DNA from: M55B112 sp040880545
Lineage (GTDB): Bacteria > Bacteroidota > Bacteroidia > Bacteroidales > GCA-2748055
NCBI GenBank assembly: GCA_040880545.1
Contig: JBBDIE010000175.1
Location: 6,778-70,777, forward strand
Direction of reading: 5' to 3'
Length of the DNA: 64,000 nt
In this document: positions 7,611 to 16,899 of the stretch, one piece after another
How positions within the stretch are numbered: the first letter of the stretch is position 1
Layout of the letters: each line of letters starts with the position of its first letter
Program-made: the position numbers and the translations under genes
Notes under the pieces: model-generated
Databases searched by the model: none
What the model saw: the letters and a program-made list of their open reading frames with translations, nothing else
Told to the model about the DNA's origin: nothing

Positions 7611-9563
7611 CTAAATGGTATCAATTGATTCCAATTGATTTTCCACTTCTTGTGAAATAAATTTTGCAAATTCTTCAAGGTTCATAGCTCCTTTGTCTCC
7701 TTCTCCCTGTCTTCTGACGGAGATTGTATTACTTGCTGCCTCCTTTTCTCCAACGATGAGCAAGTAGGGGATGCGCTTTAACTCACTATCCCTGATCTTT
7801 TTACCTATTTTTTCACTCCTCTCGTCAATCAGGGTGCGAATATCGTAATTATTTAGGAATTTTGAAACTTTTTCTGCATAATCATGGTACTTTTCACTGA
7901 TGGGGAGGATCACAGCCTGGTCAGGTGTCAGCCATAAAGGAAATTTTCCGCCTGTATGCTCTATAAGCACTGCAACAAACCTTTCCATACTTCCAAAGGG
8001 TGCACGGTGGATCATGATGGGCCGGTGTTTCAGGTTATCAGCGCCTGTATATTCAAGTTCGAACCTCTCGGGCAGGTTATAATCGACCTGGATCGTTCCA
8101 AGTTGCCATTTTCTGCCAATGGCATCCCTTACCATGAAGTCCAGTTTCGGTCCGTAGAAAGCTGCTTCGCCATATTCGATTATGGTTTCCAGCTTCTTTT
8201 CCTCCGCAGCCGCAATGATCGCCTTTTCTGCCTTTTCCCAGTTTTCATCACTACCGATATACTTTTCATGATCAGTCTTGTCCCTGAGTGATATCTGGGT
8301 TATATAGTCATTAAAATCAAGGGCTTTGAATATGTGGTGAATAATATCGATCACTTTTATAAATTCCTCTTTCAGTTGGTCCGGACGACAGAATATGTGT
8401 GCATCGTCCTGGGTAAAGCCACGAACCCGTGTAAGGCCATGAAGCTCTCCACTCTGCTCGTACCTGTAAACAGTGCCGAATTCAGCCATGCGTACCGGTA
8501 AATCACGATAGGAACGGGGTTTTGAACTATATATTTCGCAATGATGGGGACAGTTCATCGGTTTCAGCAGAAATTCCTCGCCTTCCTGCGGCGTGGATAT
8601 GGGCTGAAAACTGTCTTTACCATATTTTTCGTAATGGCCCGAAGTAATATACAAATCTTTTAGCCCGATATGTGGTGTGATCACCTGTTCGTATCCATAC
8701 TTACGCTGGACCCTTTTCAGGAAATTCTCCAGCCGTTCACGGAGCTGTGCCCCCTTGGGCAGCCATAGCGGCAGCCCCTGACCCACACGCTGGGAAAATG
8801 TAAAAAGCTCCAGTTCCTTTCCAACTTTCCTGTGATCCCGCTCTTTGGCTTTTTCCAGCTTATCCAGAAATTCTTCCAGCATGGCCTGCTTGGGGAATGT
8901 AATGCCATAAATTCGCGTCAGTTGTTTGCGTTTTTCATCCCCCCTCCAATAGGCTCCGGCCAGGCTGAGCAGTTTGATGGCTTTGATGGGTGACGTATCA
9001 GGAAGGTGCGGCCCTCTGCAAAGATCCGTAAATTTCCCCTGTTTATACAGCGTTATGGTACCATCTTCCAGGTCTGAAATCAGCTCTGTCTTATATTCAT
9101 CCCCCTTCTGACCAAACAGTTTCAGGGCATCCTCCTTACTGATCTCTTCTCTTATAAATGAGCTCTTCTGAGAGGAGAGCTCCTTCATCTTCTGCTCTAT
9201 TCGTGGAAGATCGGCATCAGTTATAGCAACATCATCCCCTGTGTCAACATCGTAATAAAAACCATTTTCGATGGCCGGGCCAATACCGAATTTTGTTCCC
9301 GGGTAAAGTACTTCAATGGCTTCAGCCATCAGGTGGGCCGATGAGTGCCAAAACGCGTGTGAAGCTTCATCATCACCCCATTTGTGTAACCTAATCTCGG
9401 CATCCCGGGTGATAGGACGTGTCAGATCCCAGATTTCCTCATTCACTGATACAGCCAGTACCTCCCTGGCAAGACTGTTGCTGAGAGATTTTGCGATTCC
9501 CAACCCTGTTATTCCTTCTTCGAACTTCCGTACCGAATTGTCCGGAAACTTAATATTGATCAT
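7611..9563 (-). CDS. thrS: Threonine--tRNA ligase
   Basis: This 650-residue class II synthetase charges tRNA-Thr. In order it has a TGS domain (about 1-60), an N2 editing-type domain with HSSAHLMAEAIE near residue 75, the catalytic core with the zinc-site sequence MNCPHHCEIY near 335 and the motif 2 region FGTVYRYEQSGEL, motif 3 HRAPFGSMERF, and a C-terminal anticodon-binding domain from about 545. Length and all core motifs are normal. It is first in thrS-infC-rpmI-rplT. The ~300-base stretch before its ATG contains a large inverted repeat that probably lies in the mRNA leader. Confidence 0.96.
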   Translation of the reverse strand: MINIKFPDNSVRKFEEGITGLGIAKSLSNSLAREVLAVSVNEEIWDLTRPITRDAEIRLHKWGDDEASHAFWHSSAHLMAEAIEVLYPGTKFGIGPAIENGFYYDVDTGDDVAITDADLPRIEQKMKELSSQKSSFIREEISKEDALKLFGQKGDEYKTELISDLEDGTITLYKQGKFTDLCRGPHLPDTSPIKAIKLLSLAGAYWRGDEKRKQLTRIYGITFPKQAMLEEFLDKLEKAKERDHRKVGKELELFTFSQRVGQGLPLWLPKGAQLRERLENFLKRVQRKYGYEQVITPHIGLKDLYITSGHYEKYGKDSFQPISTPQEGEEFLLKPMNCPHHCEIYSSKPRSYRDLPVRMAEFGTVYRYEQSGELHGLTRVRGFTQDDAHIFCRPDQLKEEFIKVIDIIHHIFKALDFNDYITQISLRDKTDHEKYIGSDENWEKAEKAIIAAAEEKKLETIIEYGEAAFYGPKLDFMVRDAIGRKWQLGTIQVDYNLPERFELEYTGADNLKHRPIMIHRAPFGSMERFVAVLIEHTGGKFPLWLTPDQAVILPISEKYHDYAEKVSKFLNNYDIRTLIDERSEKIGKKIRDSELKRIPYLLIVGEKEAASNTISVRRQGEGDKGAMNLEEFAKFISQEVENQLESIDTI

Positions 9564-9647
9564 ATTTCCTTTTTAAATAGTGTCTTTCCATAATGTCCGA
9601 TATACTCATGAATAGTTTATTTTCAGTGGTATTCATGAGCTCGTAAT

Positions 9648-9802
9648 GTTATTCCCTTCGGTCATGAGTTCCTGTTGGTCGGTTCACTCGGTTCTGCGCT
9701 ATGCTCGTCGGGAAATTGCTCTTTAACGAAAGTAAACTGCGCATTTCCCGACTTCGCAACCGAAAAACTGAAAGTTTTGAGCTCATGACCGCAGGGATTA
9801 AC
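9648..9802 (-). repeat. Large imperfect inverted repeat in the probable thrS leader
   Basis: The 24-base outer arms 9648-9671 and 9779-9802 are inverted copies with 21 of 24 matches. Inside, gtcgggaaat (from about 9708) pairs with atttcccgac (ending 9752), and cggtt...gcg pairs with cgc..aaccg. The whole can fold into one long stem-loop of about 155 nt on either strand. It looks like a REP-like or MITE-like dispersed element, or a structured leader; the sequence alone does not decide. A 14-base core (ctgcg-c/t-tatgctcg) recurs near 19657. Confidence 0.65.
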
Positions 9803-9864
9803 CCCTGATCCCGAACATATGATCCGGCCACTCAACATTATTGACAGACTCTAAATTGAGTCCG

Positions 9865-9872
9865 CAAATTTA
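9865..9872 (-). promoter_or_regulatory. Possible -7 element of the thrS operon
   Basis: The minus strand reads TAAATTTG, an exact TAnnTTTG match, about 300 bases before the thrS ATG. A matching -33 TTTG is not obvious. If used, the transcript leader would contain the whole 9648-9802 inverted repeat. Confidence 0.4.
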
Positions 9873-9944
9873 GTAAAAAAAGGGGAGACTATACCGAATA
9901 CGATGTGCTGATTTCGTTTGATTTGGCCTGTTCATGAATTTGGT

Positions 9945-11777
9945 TCAACTGCCCACCAGTTTTCCTGCCAGATCTCCTCTCCCTATTCTTACCAGTTCTT
10001 CCCTGATCTTCCTTTTGTATTCTGTTTTGTACCAGAAGAAGAAGATCAGTTGGTTTGTCTTCTCTGTTTCGGATCTTGCTGTGACAACCTTTTGCAGACT
10101 ATAAGGATCATATCCCGAATAAAACATGGTAGTGGCCAGCGTCATGGGAGTAGGGGTAAAGTCCTGTACCTGTTCAAGTCTGAAACCCTGGCTTTTGGTT
10201 AGCACTGCCAATTCTGCCATAGCTTCTGATCTGCAGCCTGGATGACCAGATATAAAATAGGGGATGAGCTGTTGTTTTAAACCCTCCTGTGCATTGATCC
10301 TCGTAAATTCCTTATATAGCATCTCAAATAGCATGTAACCGGGTTTTCTTATGATATTCAGTACACCCGGGTCAGTGTGTTCAGGGGCCACTTTCAACCT
10401 CCCTGAAACATGATTTTTTACCAGATTCCTGAAATATTCCCTGAAATGGTTATTCTCCTCATTCTGAGCCAGGAAATCGTACCTTATGCCACTTCCGATG
10501 GTTATTTTTCTGACACCTTTAATCTTTGATGCATCACGATAAAGCTTAATCATGGGACTGTGGTCGGTTTTCAGGTTGTTACAGATGGAGGGATGGAGAC
10601 ACGATGGGCGGCGGCATACCCTGCAAATTTTCTCATTTACCCCGTGCATCAGGTACATGTTGGCCGACGGACCTCCAAGATCTGTAATCTGTCCTTTGAA
10701 ATCCTCCATCAGGGTAATAATTTTAACCTCATTCAGAATAGATGATCTGCTTCGGCTCTGTACGAATTTTCCCTGGTGTGCTGAAATAGTGCAAAAACTG
10801 CATCCACCGAAACAGCCGCGATGTGTATTTACTGAGTGCCTGATCATTTCAAAAGAAGGAACCGCTGCTTTGTTGTGATACTTGGAATGGGGAAGCCTGG
10901 TGTATGGCAGATCATAGATTCGATCCAGCTCCTTTTCGGTCAATAAATCCCACGGCGGATTCACAACAATTACCTGGCTATCACATTTCTGTGTCAATAA
11001 ACCGGGATCGGACAAGTTGGATGCAACCTCAATCCTGGCAAAGTTTTCGGCAAATCGCTTTTTACTTTTCAGGCAATTTTCATGACTATAAAGTTCCACA
11101 TGCTTTCTGTTCCCCAGGATTTCTGATAAATGGTCCGCGGGCCCCGTAATCACAGTCTGGGCAAGATTGGTTATTTGTTGTATCGGCACTCCCTGGTCCA
11201 GTAATCGGGCAAGCTGCAGGATCGATTTTTCACCCATTCCATAAATGATCATGTCTGCACCCGAATCCAGGATAATACTCTTTTGCAACGTATCTTTCCA
11301 GTAATCGTAATGTGTAAACCGGCGAAGGGATGCTTCTACACCACCCAGGATCACTGGTGAATCAGGGTACAGTTTCTTTAAAATCCTGGTATAGACGATG
11401 GATGGGTAATCGGGTCTCTTTCCACTGATATTTCCTGGGGTATATGCGTCCGTGGATCGCTTACGTTTTCGGGCCGTGTAATGATTTACCATGGAATCCA
11501 TCGCCCCTGCAGAAACTCCGAAAAACAGACGGGGCTTACCCAGCTTCCTGAAATCCCGCAGATCATCCTGCCAGTTGGGTTGAGGCACAATGGCAACCTT
11601 GTATCCGGCTGCCTCCAGTACACGGCCGATAACAGCAATACCGAAAGATGGGTGATCAATATAGGCATCACCACTGAACAGGATCACATCAGGCTGGTCC
11701 CAGTTCCTGGCTTTTACCTCTTTTGCCGTGGTTGGCAACCAGGGAAAAACCGGATGTTTTGTTGCTGTTTGGTTCAA
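9945..11777 (-). CDS. ygiQ: YgiQ family radical SAM protein (UPF0313)
   Basis: The 610-residue protein has the family's N-terminal block (FPWLPTTAKEV, then DVILFSGDAYIDHPSFG near residue 30) and the radical SAM cluster motif GCFGGCSFC (Cys322, Cys326, Cys329), followed by GGPSANMY and VAPEHTDPGVL. YgiQ proteins bind a [4Fe-4S] cluster and SAM; no substrate is established. The only usable start is TTG at 11777, directly after an in-frame TAA, with no Met before the conserved WLPTT block. It is the only gene between the thrS leader and the S9 peptidase. Confidence 0.9.
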   Translation of the reverse strand: MNQTATKHPVFPWLPTTAKEVKARNWDQPDVILFSGDAYIDHPSFGIAVIGRVLEAAGYKVAIVPQPNWQDDLRDFRKLGKPRLFFGVSAGAMDSMVNHYTARKRKRSTDAYTPGNISGKRPDYPSIVYTRILKKLYPDSPVILGGVEASLRRFTHYDYWKDTLQKSIILDSGADMIIYGMGEKSILQLARLLDQGVPIQQITNLAQTVITGPADHLSEILGNRKHVELYSHENCLKSKKRFAENFARIEVASNLSDPGLLTQKCDSQVIVVNPPWDLLTEKELDRIYDLPYTRLPHSKYHNKAAVPSFEMIRHSVNTHRGCFGGCSFCTISAHQGKFVQSRSRSSILNEVKIITLMEDFKGQITDLGGPSANMYLMHGVNEKICRVCRRPSCLHPSICNNLKTDHSPMIKLYRDASKIKGVRKITIGSGIRYDFLAQNEENNHFREYFRNLVKNHVSGRLKVAPEHTDPGVLNIIRKPGYMLFEMLYKEFTRINAQEGLKQQLIPYFISGHPGCRSEAMAELAVLTKSQGFRLEQVQDFTPTPMTLATTMFYSGYDPYSLQKVVTARSETEKTNQLIFFFWYKTEYKRKIREELVRIGRGDLAGKLVGS

Positions 11778-11863
11778 TTAGAGTGTCAATATCAGTAAGT
11801 TATTCCGGCACTTTTTCGGATCAGTGCCTTTAGCTCCATCCACGTATATCTGTTTTGTAATTT

Positions 11864-14041
11864 TTAAAGGTTCTCCAATATAAAATCGGTCATTCTTGTA
11901 TAAAGATGAAAGGTTGAATTTCCGCCATATATACCATGGCTTTTATTGGGATAAAAAAACATATCAAATTGTTTGTCGGCCTCCACAAGTGCTGATACAA
12001 AATCAACACTGTTCTGGAGATGCACATTGTCATCAGCTGTTCCATGGATCAGTAACAATTTACCTTTCAACTGACCGGCAAAATTAATGGGCGAATTATC
12101 ATCATAACCATGGGGGTTTTCCCGGGGTGTGCGCATGAATCTTTCTGTGTATATGGTATCGTAATAGCGCCAGTTTGTTACAGGGGCGCCGGCAATTCCC
12201 ATTTTAAACAAGCCGTTACCCTTGGTCAGACATAAACTGGTCATGAATCCTCCGTAACTCCATCCAAATATACCAATGCGTTTGCTGTCAATATAATCCA
12301 GATCTCCCAGATAGGTTGCAGCCTCCACCTGGTCTATTGTCTCCAGATTACCCATTTGCAAATAGGTTGATTTTCTGAATTCTTCACCCCGTCCGTTGGT
12401 GCCCCTGTTATCAACACAGGCTACGATATATCCTTCCTGGACCAGCAACTGGAACCACGGGGACCGGCGGTTCCAACTGTCCACAACATTTTGTGATTCA
12501 GGTCCGCCATACACATAGATGAATAGTGGGTACTGCCGGGCAGGATCGAAATTGGCAGGTTTGATCATATAGCCATTCAGGTTCTGTCCGCTCACTGTTG
12601 GTACCTGCATGAATTCTATGGGTGAGAACCCGAACTCTTCGGTATTTCTTTTAAGTTCTGCATTGTCTTCCAGTATGCGTACCTGTTTCCCTTTCCTGTT
12701 ATACAATGCATACACCGGGGGTGTATTGGCATTTGATCGGGAAAGGATGTAATAATCGAATGAGGAGCTGAACGTTGCACTATAACTTCCTGGTTCTCCG
12801 GAGATTTTCTTTTTCCCGGTTCCATCCATTTTAATGGAATAGAGATGAATTGTGGTAGAAGATTCTTCATAGGAGGTATAATAAACAATCCCTCGTTTTT
12901 TATCCACCCCCTGCAGGGAGGATATATCATATGCACCGCTTGTCACCGGGTGGGTCTCCCCGGTTATAAAATTATGCAGGTAAAAATGAAAATAGCCATC
13001 CCTTTCACTGATCAGCAAAAATGATTTGTTATCTGGCAGATAAGTAACCATATTATCGGTTGCTTCCGAAATATATTTCTCATTATGTTCTTCATAAACA
13101 GCCTTAGTTTCGCCGTTTACTGCATTCCAATGCAATACTTTTACATGGTTCTGCAATCGATTCAGCCAGATAAGACTCAGCACTTCCGTATCATTTGTCC
13201 ATTTGATCCTGGGAATATAAAACTCTTCGTCATCCGGCAAACTGATGGTTGTTGTCCGGGAATTTTCAATTTCCAATACCCTGATGGAGACATCGCTGTT
13301 TGTTTCACCTGCCTTGGGGTACTTGAAGGTATAGGCTTCAGGATACAGGTCACCAAACATGGTCATGAAATATTCTTTAACCCTGGTCTCGTCAAACCTG
13401 TAATAGGCAATCTTTTTTCCGTCGGGCGACCATTTGAAACCATCGGCAAACCCAAATTCCTCTTCATATACCCAATCGGGGGCTCCGTTAATTATTTCAT
13501 TCTTCTTTCCATCAAATGTAACTTGCGTTTCATTTTTGGTTGCCAGTTCAGTAAGGTAGATATTATTCTCCCTGACAAAGGCCACGTGCCGGTTGTCGGG
13601 AGAAAAGGCCGCCAGTTGTTGTTTGCCTCCTGAGGACAAAACGGTCAATTCACCGTTCAGCATATTATAGATAAAGTATTCAGCCAAAAATGACCGTCTG
13701 TAAATTCGCTCCACATTTGTGGTAAGTAGAATGAACTTCTCATCGGCACTGAATGTGTAGCTGCTGAATGAGTTTATATAGTCGTGATCACTTGCATCAA
13801 AGAGGACAGCAGTTTGTTCACCATCGGCATAAGCATGTTTGTCAATGGTTTTGCCCCGGTTATTCACGGTATAATGTTTTCCGTCATTCATTGAATTAAT
13901 GCCCTGTACCGATCTGGAGCCAAAGATGTTTTCCCTGTATATATTGTCGAGCGTAATTTTTTTTGTCTGACTTTTAATCACCTGGGACGAACTTGCTAAC
14001 AGGCAGATAATAAGCAATATAGAAAAGTTGAGGTTCTTCAT
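11864..14041 (-). CDS. S9 family peptidase, dipeptidyl peptidase IV-like
   Basis: The 725-residue exported serine peptidase has a signal peptide (about residues 1-24), an eight-blade propeller domain and a C-terminal alpha/beta hydrolase. The propeller carries the paired-Glu motif DWVYEEEF near residue 190, which in DPP IV holds the substrate N-terminus. The catalytic triad is visible: Ser595 in GWSYGG, Asp in HGTADDNV (about 670) and His702 in KSHGIYGG. DPP IV enzymes release X-Pro or X-Ala dipeptides from peptides, here presumably in the periplasm. It is monocistronic and divergent from the PKD lipoprotein gene. Confidence 0.9.
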   Translation of the reverse strand: MKNLNFSILLIICLLASSSQVIKSQTKKITLDNIYRENIFGSRSVQGINSMNDGKHYTVNNRGKTIDKHAYADGEQTAVLFDASDHDYINSFSSYTFSADEKFILLTTNVERIYRRSFLAEYFIYNMLNGELTVLSSGGKQQLAAFSPDNRHVAFVRENNIYLTELATKNETQVTFDGKKNEIINGAPDWVYEEEFGFADGFKWSPDGKKIAYYRFDETRVKEYFMTMFGDLYPEAYTFKYPKAGETNSDVSIRVLEIENSRTTTISLPDDEEFYIPRIKWTNDTEVLSLIWLNRLQNHVKVLHWNAVNGETKAVYEEHNEKYISEATDNMVTYLPDNKSFLLISERDGYFHFYLHNFITGETHPVTSGAYDISSLQGVDKKRGIVYYTSYEESSTTIHLYSIKMDGTGKKKISGEPGSYSATFSSSFDYYILSRSNANTPPVYALYNRKGKQVRILEDNAELKRNTEEFGFSPIEFMQVPTVSGQNLNGYMIKPANFDPARQYPLFIYVYGGPESQNVVDSWNRRSPWFQLLVQEGYIVACVDNRGTNGRGEEFRKSTYLQMGNLETIDQVEAATYLGDLDYIDSKRIGIFGWSYGGFMTSLCLTKGNGLFKMGIAGAPVTNWRYYDTIYTERFMRTPRENPHGYDDNSPINFAGQLKGKLLLIHGTADDNVHLQNSVDFVSALVEADKQFDMFFYPNKSHGIYGGNSTFHLYTRMTDFILENL

Positions 14042-14117
14042 GGTAAAGCATTTTTTTGATTATTGTAAAGGAATGAAATTCCTGTTAAAAATCCTACATC
14101 ACATTTTTGGCATATAA

Positions 14118-14151
14118 TTTGGTTATATTCAGGTAAAGAATAATAATTTTG
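14118..14151 (+). promoter_or_regulatory. Promoter of the PKD lipoprotein gene
   Basis: TTTG (14118-14121), 22 bases, then TAATTTTG (14144-14151) is close to the Bacteroidota -33/-7 consensus. The start point would fall near 14157. This argues that translation begins at the ATG at 14206, not at an upstream codon inside the promoter. Confidence 0.6.
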
Positions 14152-14205
14152 ACCGAATGGCAGGGACCCTCATATTATTGCCTGCAGCATTTTAACTTTA
14201 AATCT

Positions 14206-15228
14206 ATGATCATGAAACGAATTATTACAATATCAGCAGTTCTGGCCCTCATACTTACAGGATGTAACAAAGATCCGGTATCCAATTTTGCATATAGCCC
14301 CGCAAGTCCCAATACCGGCCAGAATATTTTATTCGAGAATCTTTCTTCAGACGCTGAATCATATGAATGGAACTTTGGAGATGGAAATGTAACATCTGTA
14401 CCCAATCCGGTTCATACATATATGGAAGGAGGCAGTTATACAATACTGCTTAAGGCATTCGGAAAAAGGGGAGGAATGGACATCAGTACAGAGACTATCA
14501 ATGTGATATCAGTGGAACCTGTGGCTTCGTTCGGGATTTACACGGATCTTCCTGGAGATGACGGACCGTTTGCATTTGAAACCGATATTGTATTTGTTGG
14601 TGAGCAGGTGGAGTTTTACAATACAACGGTGGATGGTTCAAGCTACCTGTGGGACTTTGGCGACGGATATACCTCTGAATTAGAGTCGCCGGTATACAGC
14701 TATGATGACCCGGGAACCTATGTGGTTAAGCTCCGTGCTTACGGAACAGGTAGTGAACAGAATTCCTATTCAAAAACAGTTGTGGTAGCAGAAGGCATCA
14801 ACAGTGCACTGCGGATCACCGTCCTTGAATACTACGATGAGTATCCTGTGGCAGATGCTTCTGTACTGCTATATGAAACTGTATCCGACTGGGAAACTGA
14901 GACAAATCCCTCTGAAGAGGTCTTTACCACACCATTAGGTAAGTGTGTGTTTGATGGACTGAACTATCAGCGTTACTATGTGGATGTATGGGAGGCAGAT
15001 CATGATAATTATTTACTTGCAGAAGAGGATGTTGGCTTTATTGAAACACAGATACTGGAGCCCGGTTATATCCATGATTTTATTGCTTACGTAGATTATT
15101 ACGATCCGGCTAAAAAAGTTGCCATAACCAGGATTGCAAAGAAAGCGCTCGCAAAGGAACAGGTATCAGTGAAGAAGGCTTCTGAGTTAAGAACCGGGAA
15201 ATTGAACAAATTCAGTAAGGAGCGATAA
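14206..15228 (+). CDS. PKD-domain lipoprotein
   Basis: The protein is about 340 residues with a lipoprotein signal peptide ending in the lipobox LILTGC. Two PKD repeats follow, recognised by YEWNFGDGN near residue 57 and YLWDFGDGYTSE near residue 150, each with a trailing G.Y.V.L strand. The C-terminal third (VADASVLLYETVSDWE...) resembles a carboxypeptidase-regulatory-like sandwich and ends in a Lys-rich tail. PKD domains are surface or extracellular beta-sandwich modules; no enzyme domain is present and the role is unknown. ATG codons at 14206 and 14212 both fit the signal peptide. A palindrome downstream may terminate it. Confidence 0.72.
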   Translation: MIMKRIITISAVLALILTGCNKDPVSNFAYSPASPNTGQNILFENLSSDAESYEWNFGDGNVTSVPNPVHTYMEGGSYTILLKAFGKRGGMDISTETINVISVEPVASFGIYTDLPGDDGPFAFETDIVFVGEQVEFYNTTVDGSSYLWDFGDGYTSELESPVYSYDDPGTYVVKLRAYGTGSEQNSYSKTVVVAEGINSALRITVLEYYDEYPVADASVLLYETVSDWETETNPSEEVFTTPLGKCVFDGLNYQRYYVDVWEADHDNYLLAEEDVGFIETQILEPGYIHDFIAYVDYYDPAKKVAITRIAKKALAKEQVSVKKASELRTGKLNKFSKER

Positions 15229-15267
15229 AAAAATCTATTGGCTCAATATCATTGAACAAAAAATTAA

Positions 15268-15275
15268 TATATTTG
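15268..15275 (+). promoter_or_regulatory. -7 element upstream of tRNA-Leu(CAG)
   Basis: TATATTTG matches TAnnTTTG, and the surrounding 14 bases (ttaatatatttgca) are identical to those before the tRNA-Leu(GAG) gene at the other end of the window. The -33 element is weak here. Confidence 0.55.
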
Positions 15276-15276
15276 C

Positions 15277-15298
15277 AACCCCGAAATATTTCGGGGTT
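15277..15298 (+). terminator. 22-bp palindrome between the PKD gene and tRNA-Leu
   Basis: Arms aaccccgaaa and tttcggggtt (2-base centre) form a perfect stem followed by gttctttt. It can be the terminator of the PKD lipoprotein gene (49 bp upstream) or a stem at the 5' end of the tRNA precursor, because the tRNA promoter lies just before it. Confidence 0.5.
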
Positions 15299-15313
15299 GT
15301 TCTTTTGATGTTT

Positions 15314-15397
15314 GCCCAGATGGCGGAATTGGTAGACGCGCTAGTTTCAGGGACTAGTATACGCAAGTATGTGCAGGTTCGAGTCCTGTTCTGGGCA
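15314..15397 (+). tRNA. tRNA-Leu (anticodon CAG)
   Basis: The acceptor arms gcccaga and tctgggc pair. The D arm carries the usual ggcggaattggtagacgc. The anticodon stem ctagt/actag encloses the 7-base loop ttcaggg, giving CAG. A long variable arm and the T arm ggttcgagtcc follow, as expected for class II tRNA-Leu. The 3' CCA is not encoded. Confidence 0.95.
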
Positions 15398-15422
15398 CAA
15401 ATTTGATACAATAATAAAAATG

Positions 15423-15463
15423 AAAGCAACGAAATTCAATATTTTCGTTGCTTTTCTTTTTTG
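15423..15463 (+). terminator. Terminator after tRNA-Leu, probably bidirectional
   Basis: A 12-bp stem (aaagcaacgaaa / tttcgttgcttt) is followed by ctttttt on the plus strand. The minus-strand copy sits about 50 bp after the fucP-type gene's stop with a weaker T run, so it may end the PUL transcript as well. Confidence 0.75.
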
Positions 15464-15504
15464 TTAAATTATTAATAGGGGTAAGTATTGGTTTCAGACA
15501 TATT

Positions 15505-16806
15505 TTATCCTGATTTAGGATGAATTTTTAATGTCCTGTAACCGTAGACAGCTATCACGATAAAGCTGATTAATGGCAGGATAAAGGAGAAGTTGACGGC
15601 CGGCATAGATCCTACAGTCCCTAAATCAATGATAGCGCCCTGTAAAGGGGGCATCAATGCACCACCAACAATGGCCATAACGAGTCCGGCCGCTCCAATG
15701 GTAGCATCTTCACCCAGTCCTTCGAGCGCAATTCCATAAATTGTAGGAAACATAAGTGACATGAATGCCGAAGTTGCTACGAGCAGATATAAACCGATCA
15801 TCCCCTGGATAAGAATCACCCCTGCTATGGTAATCATGCCTCCTATGGCAAATATGGTAAGTAGTAACCGCGCGTTCATATATCTCATCAGCATTGTACT
15901 GATAAACCGGCTAAAGAGGAAAATCACCATGGCCACAATGTTATAGTTTTGGGCCGTTGCTTTTGGAATTCCCAGGTTATCAGCATAATGAATGATAAAT
16001 GTCCAGCACATAATTTGTGCCCCGACATAAAAAACCTGTGCAATCACACCTTCACGATACCCCATGTTTTTTATGAGTCTTTTAAAAATATCAGATGTTC
16101 TTATGGAGTGATCGGCTTCAGCCCTTTTGGGCATTTTTGAAAAGGCAATGATAACGAGCATTATAATAACTACAAGTCCTAAAATGACATACGGATCACG
16201 TATAATAGCAAGATCGTGTGTTCGAATGACTGCCTTTTCAGCATCTCCCAGGGTGTTGAAAATTAAATTACCTGCTGTATCCCTTTTATCGGAATCAAGG
16301 GCTGAAAGGATGAAGTTGGAAGCCACAAACATTCCCAAGAGTGACCCTACGGGGTTAAATGATTGTGCCAGGTTTAGTCTACGTGTGGCTGTTTTAGGTG
16401 ATCCCATGGACAAGATGTAAGGATTTGCAGTTGTTTCCAAAAAAGCCAGTCCAAAAGTAAGGATATAAAGTGAAACCAGGAAAAAGCCGAAAAATTCGAA
16501 CTTTGCAGCCGGGAAGAACAACAAAGCTCCGATGGCGTACAGTAACAATCCCACTAGAATTCCTTTTTTATAACTGAATTTTTTGACAAACAGTGCTGCC
16601 GGAATGGCCATTGTGGCATACCCGCCATAAAATGCAAACTGCACCATCGCAGCCTTAACATTCTTTATTTCCATCACAGTTTGAAATGCTGCAACCATTG
16701 GGTTGGTGATATCATTGGCAAAACCCCATAATGCAAATAAACAGGTAATAAGTATAAAGGGTAATAACATCTCTTTTGAAACCACAACTTTATCAGGATC
16801 TTTCAT
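15505..16806 (-). CDS. fucP: L-fucose:H+ symporter-type MFS permease
   Basis: The 433-residue protein has about twelve hydrophobic membrane segments. Its features match the FucP branch of the major facilitator superfamily: LFALWGFANDITNP in helix 1, FAFYGGYATMAIPA in helix 2, FLETTANPYIL with the following RLNLAQSFNPVGSLLG in the first half, and an IVGGALMPP..GAIID segment late in the protein. FucP imports L-fucose with protons across the inner membrane; relatives take glucose, galactose or other sugars. Its location at the distal end of a locus with three GH29 fucosidases favours L-fucose. It is 93 bp after the guanylyltransferase gene and is probably in the same transcript. Confidence 0.87.
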   Translation of the reverse strand: MKDPDKVVVSKEMLLPFILITCLFALWGFANDITNPMVAAFQTVMEIKNVKAAMVQFAFYGGYATMAIPAALFVKKFSYKKGILVGLLLYAIGALLFFPAAKFEFFGFFLVSLYILTFGLAFLETTANPYILSMGSPKTATRRLNLAQSFNPVGSLLGMFVASNFILSALDSDKRDTAGNLIFNTLGDAEKAVIRTHDLAIIRDPYVILGLVVIIMLVIIAFSKMPKRAEADHSIRTSDIFKRLIKNMGYREGVIAQVFYVGAQIMCWTFIIHYADNLGIPKATAQNYNIVAMVIFLFSRFISTMLMRYMNARLLLTIFAIGGMITIAGVILIQGMIGLYLLVATSAFMSLMFPTIYGIALEGLGEDATIGAAGLVMAIVGGALMPPLQGAIIDLGTVGSMPAVNFSFILPLISFIVIAVYGYRTLKIHPKSG

Positions 16807-16899
16807 GTTTACTATATTGATTATTTTTTAATGTAATGATAAAAATGCAATATTAATTTTGAATTTGTACCTTGCTATTACCTGCCGTGTGATATAATA

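Larger units (their letters stand above)
9564..9944. other. 381-bp gap: thrS leader and promoter region
   Basis: No credible gene lies here. A 60-codon minus-strand frame (9649-9831) falls inside an inverted repeat and looks like a by-product of it. The gap holds the 155-bp inverted repeat (9648-9802) and a -7-like promoter element (9865-9872) reading toward thrS. Confidence 0.6.

Noticed and set aside
9649..9831. 60-codon minus-strand frame in the gap before thrS
   Set aside because: It coincides with the inverted repeat 9648-9802 and has no domain; the repeat structure explains the open frame.
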